Shown: one piece after another, positions 61,367 to 64,000 of the stretch
Position numbering within the stretch: position 1 is the first letter of the stretch
Layout: every line of letters starts with the position of its first letter
Origin: Fratercula arctica
Taxonomy: Eukaryota; Chordata; Aves; Charadriiformes; Alcidae
NCBI GenBank assembly: GCA_947846985.1
Contig: CANTUZ010000006.1
Location: 44,127,707-44,191,706, forward strand
Reading direction: 5' to 3'
Length of the DNA stretch: 64,000 nt
Notes under the pieces: generated by a model
Told to the model about the DNA's origin: nothing
Seen by the model: the letters and a program-made list of their open reading frames with translations, nothing else
The model's database searches: none
Translations under genes and position numbers: made by a program

Positions 61367-63410
61367 AAATTAGGAACCTGTCATTATTACCAATAAGTGG
61401 GTCAGTCTGCAAATGGATAATAAAGGAATGGAAAGAAGGTAGGATAAAAACTCCTGCTGGCAGAGATAGATTGCTGGGCTGACAGTTGCTGACGATCAGC
61501 ATTGCTATGCAGCCACGTTTTTAATGGCTCTTTATTCAGCCACTTAAAATAGATAGTTTGTGACAATTTAGGACACTACTAAACGTGCATTGTCACTCTG
61601 ATGTGCCAAATATGTCAGAGAAATAAAATAATAATTTTCTAAAGTCCTTCTGGGAATGCTCTGTGGCAAAGCAAGCTCGTTTTTTAAGGAAGGCAAGAGT
61701 TTCCTTTATCTTAACGCTTTGTCCACTGTGGGTTTTGTTGGAGATTTAATTCTCAGACTATTTCTGTAGCTCTGTAGCTTTGGATTAAAAAGTGATGTTC
61801 CCTTGGAGACAAAGGTGGTATTTTATATTACATAATATGATGGGATCAGTACTTTTTTTAAACAACATATAAATCAGCCTGGTATCTTTACAGCAAAAGG
61901 GAGGATATAAAATATTGGTGTTACTGCTGTAAAAGTAGGTCTTTCAGATTAATTTTTTTTAATAAAGTAGACAACCAGGGATGTTTAAGTGACTGGGAGA
62001 GTAGGCCGGTGAATTTAGCCAAGGAGTTGCAGTTTTGTGCTGTAGATGTTTTTGTCCTGCTTGCGCTGGTGGCCTCAAGTAGGGCTGGAGAAAACTGAAA
62101 GTCAGTAGTCAAGACTTTCCTCGTGGGACATCACACCAAGCCCCAGTGCTGCCTCTGGCTCTGCAGAATGCGTTAGTACGTAATATTCACTGAAGATGTA
62201 TTTCACCCTGTAGGCTTAGAGCCTTGGTAATAGTATCTGAAATTGTGACTTGATACACTACAGTGCTCGGTCACCCTTTGTGATAGGAGTCTCAGATAAA
62301 CTTCACGTAACCTTTGGATCTGTTAAGTATTTAAACATGATATTTATAGGTATATCTTGTAAAGGCATTCTTTTCCACACAGTAAGTTTGATTTGTGCAT
62401 TTTTTTTTTTTTTTTTGGTGTTTCTACTTCCAGGAACTACTAAACTGATAACATAATGTATTTTAGGTTTTTGTATTCTTGGAGGTAAACTCATGTAGAT
62501 AAAACTAATTCTCTAGACCTACATACATTGATTTCCATGACGCATAAAGCATTGCATGAGGTTAGATGCTCAGTTTGCTTTAGCATTTTAACAGGAGTGG
62601 CAGAGGGAGGACTGGCTATGTAATGCCATATGTTGTTGTTTGATTACGACCTGTGGTCCTAATCAATACATTAAGAAACATCAAATTTATCCTTTAGGCT
62701 TTTATTTCTACAGAAATGGGTAGCAATTGGTTTGGAGGAAAGGAATTTGGGAGGTTTCAGTTCTGTAAGTCTGAAGTAAACTCAGGCTAATGCTGCACTC
62801 TCTGCAATGCCACTTTTGTGTGATAAAAATCAGATCTGAAGCAGACTTGGGTGCTGCGTGCTTGTGCGCCTATGCATGCAGGGCAGCGGGTGCCGAATCC
62901 TCCAGCTTTCTTGGCTCCATCCATTCTAGTGAATGGGCTGGTCTTTTACTGCCCTCGGCTAAAGGGCAAATAGATGAAGTTATGCAGTCTCATCGCAAAA
63001 AAGCCTAAGTCTTAAGTACTGTTTTTGGTTTTGGAAGTGTCCTGCCAAGGTTTTTTTGTGACTGACTTTTCAGGGGATACGTACCCGGCAAGCTCAACCT
63101 ACAGGCGCCTGCTTTTCTCGTGGTCTCTCCTTCTGCTCAGCTACTGTCGACAGTCATTTCAGCCTGTGTGAAATGCACTCGTGTGGGGGTTATTCAGGAG
63201 TACAGCGAGCTAAAAATTTGACCAGACATCATAACAGGTAAAATAAAAGCATATGAAGTGAATTTAATTTATAAAAGTATTCCATGATTTTCATAATAAT
63301 TTCTGTGCCCAGAACAGCTAGAGTTATGTTTAAGTAGCTTTTAAACTCTGATTAAAGATTCAGTGCAACTGAAAGGCACGCTTATATAACTTCTACATTG
63401 TACTCAAATT

Positions 63411-63430
63411 AAAAAAAAAAAAAAAAAAAA
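63411..63430. repeat. A20 homopolymer
   Basis: Twenty A are followed by CCCAACAAAACCAAAAAC. No retroposon body was recognised upstream. Confidence 0.9.
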
Positions 63431-64000
63431 CCCAACAAAACCAAAAACTGAGCCTGCAGATAATCTTAAACAGGAAAGAGGTGGGTGTCGATTTTGTAAT
63501 CCCAGTGTCTGGCTTTGAAAGACAAATCTGAAAAGCGTGCAGCACTTCTGCTTGTATTTAGAAAAAGGCTTGTTGAATTTTGTTCAGCCAGAGAAAAGGA
63601 AGCTAATTATAAGCCCTTTATTTTTAGTTCAAGTAGAATAATAAGGTGTACCAACCAGTATGGCATTTGGGCATCTTCAAATAATCTTTATTTTTTTTTA
63701 CCCAAGTAAACAGCGTAAAGCATTTATGAACAACTGACGACTACTTATCTTAGCTCCAGTTAAAGCATGACAGAGTTGATGGAGCCATGTTGATGTAGGG
63801 GCTTGAGGAGCTCGCCTCTCTGTAGGTTGTAAGAGAGCTATACCCAAATCCTTTGTAATGTGGGGGAGGAAAAAGTAAAACCTCATACCTTTCTGCCCTG
63901 TTTGCTTTCGCGTCACTGTCAATACTCCTGACTGTAACTGAAAACCAAGAGATACTGAGTTGCTGTTTCTGGAGCTGTATGAGGACAGCGCGTAGTAGTA

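Larger units (their letters stand above)
60169..64000. other. Unique DNA without a supported gene
   Basis: Contains a TA microsatellite (61339-61366), a T16 run (62401-62416) and an A20 run (63411-63430) followed by CCCAACAAAACC-type low-complexity sequence. ORFs are short and unrecognised. A- and G-rich low-complexity DNA occurs at 60781-60820. Confidence 0.6.

Noticed and set aside
1..64000. CRISPR arrays, rRNA, prokaryotic operons, phage or IS elements
   Set aside because: No regularly spaced direct repeats, rRNA core sequences, Shine-Dalgarno-led gene series or transposase genes were seen. The repeat content is that of a bird nuclear genome.

Overview
The window looks like an ordinary, gene-poor stretch of a bird chromosome, probably intergenic or deep intronic. 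The main evidence is the repeat content. Nearly every recognisable interspersed repeat is a CR1 (chicken repeat 1) LINE fragment, with the typical avian 3' tail (a TTGGAAGGGACC-like block followed by a GTTCCAACCCC-like block). There is one solo LTR of an avian endogenous retrovirus, and I see no L1, Alu or B1. Recognised repeats cover only about 3 kb of 64 kb. The DNA is AT-rich and CpG-depleted. I see no rRNA, convincing tRNA, CRISPR array or prokaryote-type gene. Most open reading frames are chance ORFs; the longest (193 and 169 codons) lie in pyrimidine-rich strands where stop codons are rare.

Layout. 1-444: an open frame on the minus strand with a splice-acceptor-like start, the best candidate coding exon here but unassigned. 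445-7194: unique AT-rich DNA with T-tracts and small repeats. 7195-7932: solo LTR. 7933-26318: unique DNA with five short CR1 pieces (three on the minus strand near 15.8, 19.1 and 22.5 kb, one on the plus strand at 12.5 kb, and one starting at 26.3 kb) and a compact CpG-rich patch near 20.74-20.96 kb. 26568-40351: unique DNA with homopolymer C runs, a perfect 11-bp hairpin and a weak tRNA-like fold.

40352-41529 is the most unusual region. It has two interleaved inverted repeats in the order A-X-B-A'-B', where A'B' equals the reverse complement of B joined directly to A through a shared 5-base CTTGG. The arms are about 98% (A) and about 96% (B) identical. This points to a multi-step rearrangement: template switching, or re-insertion of a small circle.

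41530-55254: unique DNA with a CR1 piece and two weak candidate exons on the minus strand (45485-45844 and 50073-50171). 55255-56115: the longest CR1, old, still showing the reverse-transcriptase FADD block. 56116-64000: unique DNA with a short CR1 tail, a MIR/CORE-SINE-like piece and an old CR1/L3-like piece.

No set of genes working together can be shown. The three minus-strand exon candidates do not join in compatible reading phases, so they are listed as independent, low-confidence hypotheses. Repeat names rest on recognition of consensus patterns from memory; no database search was run.
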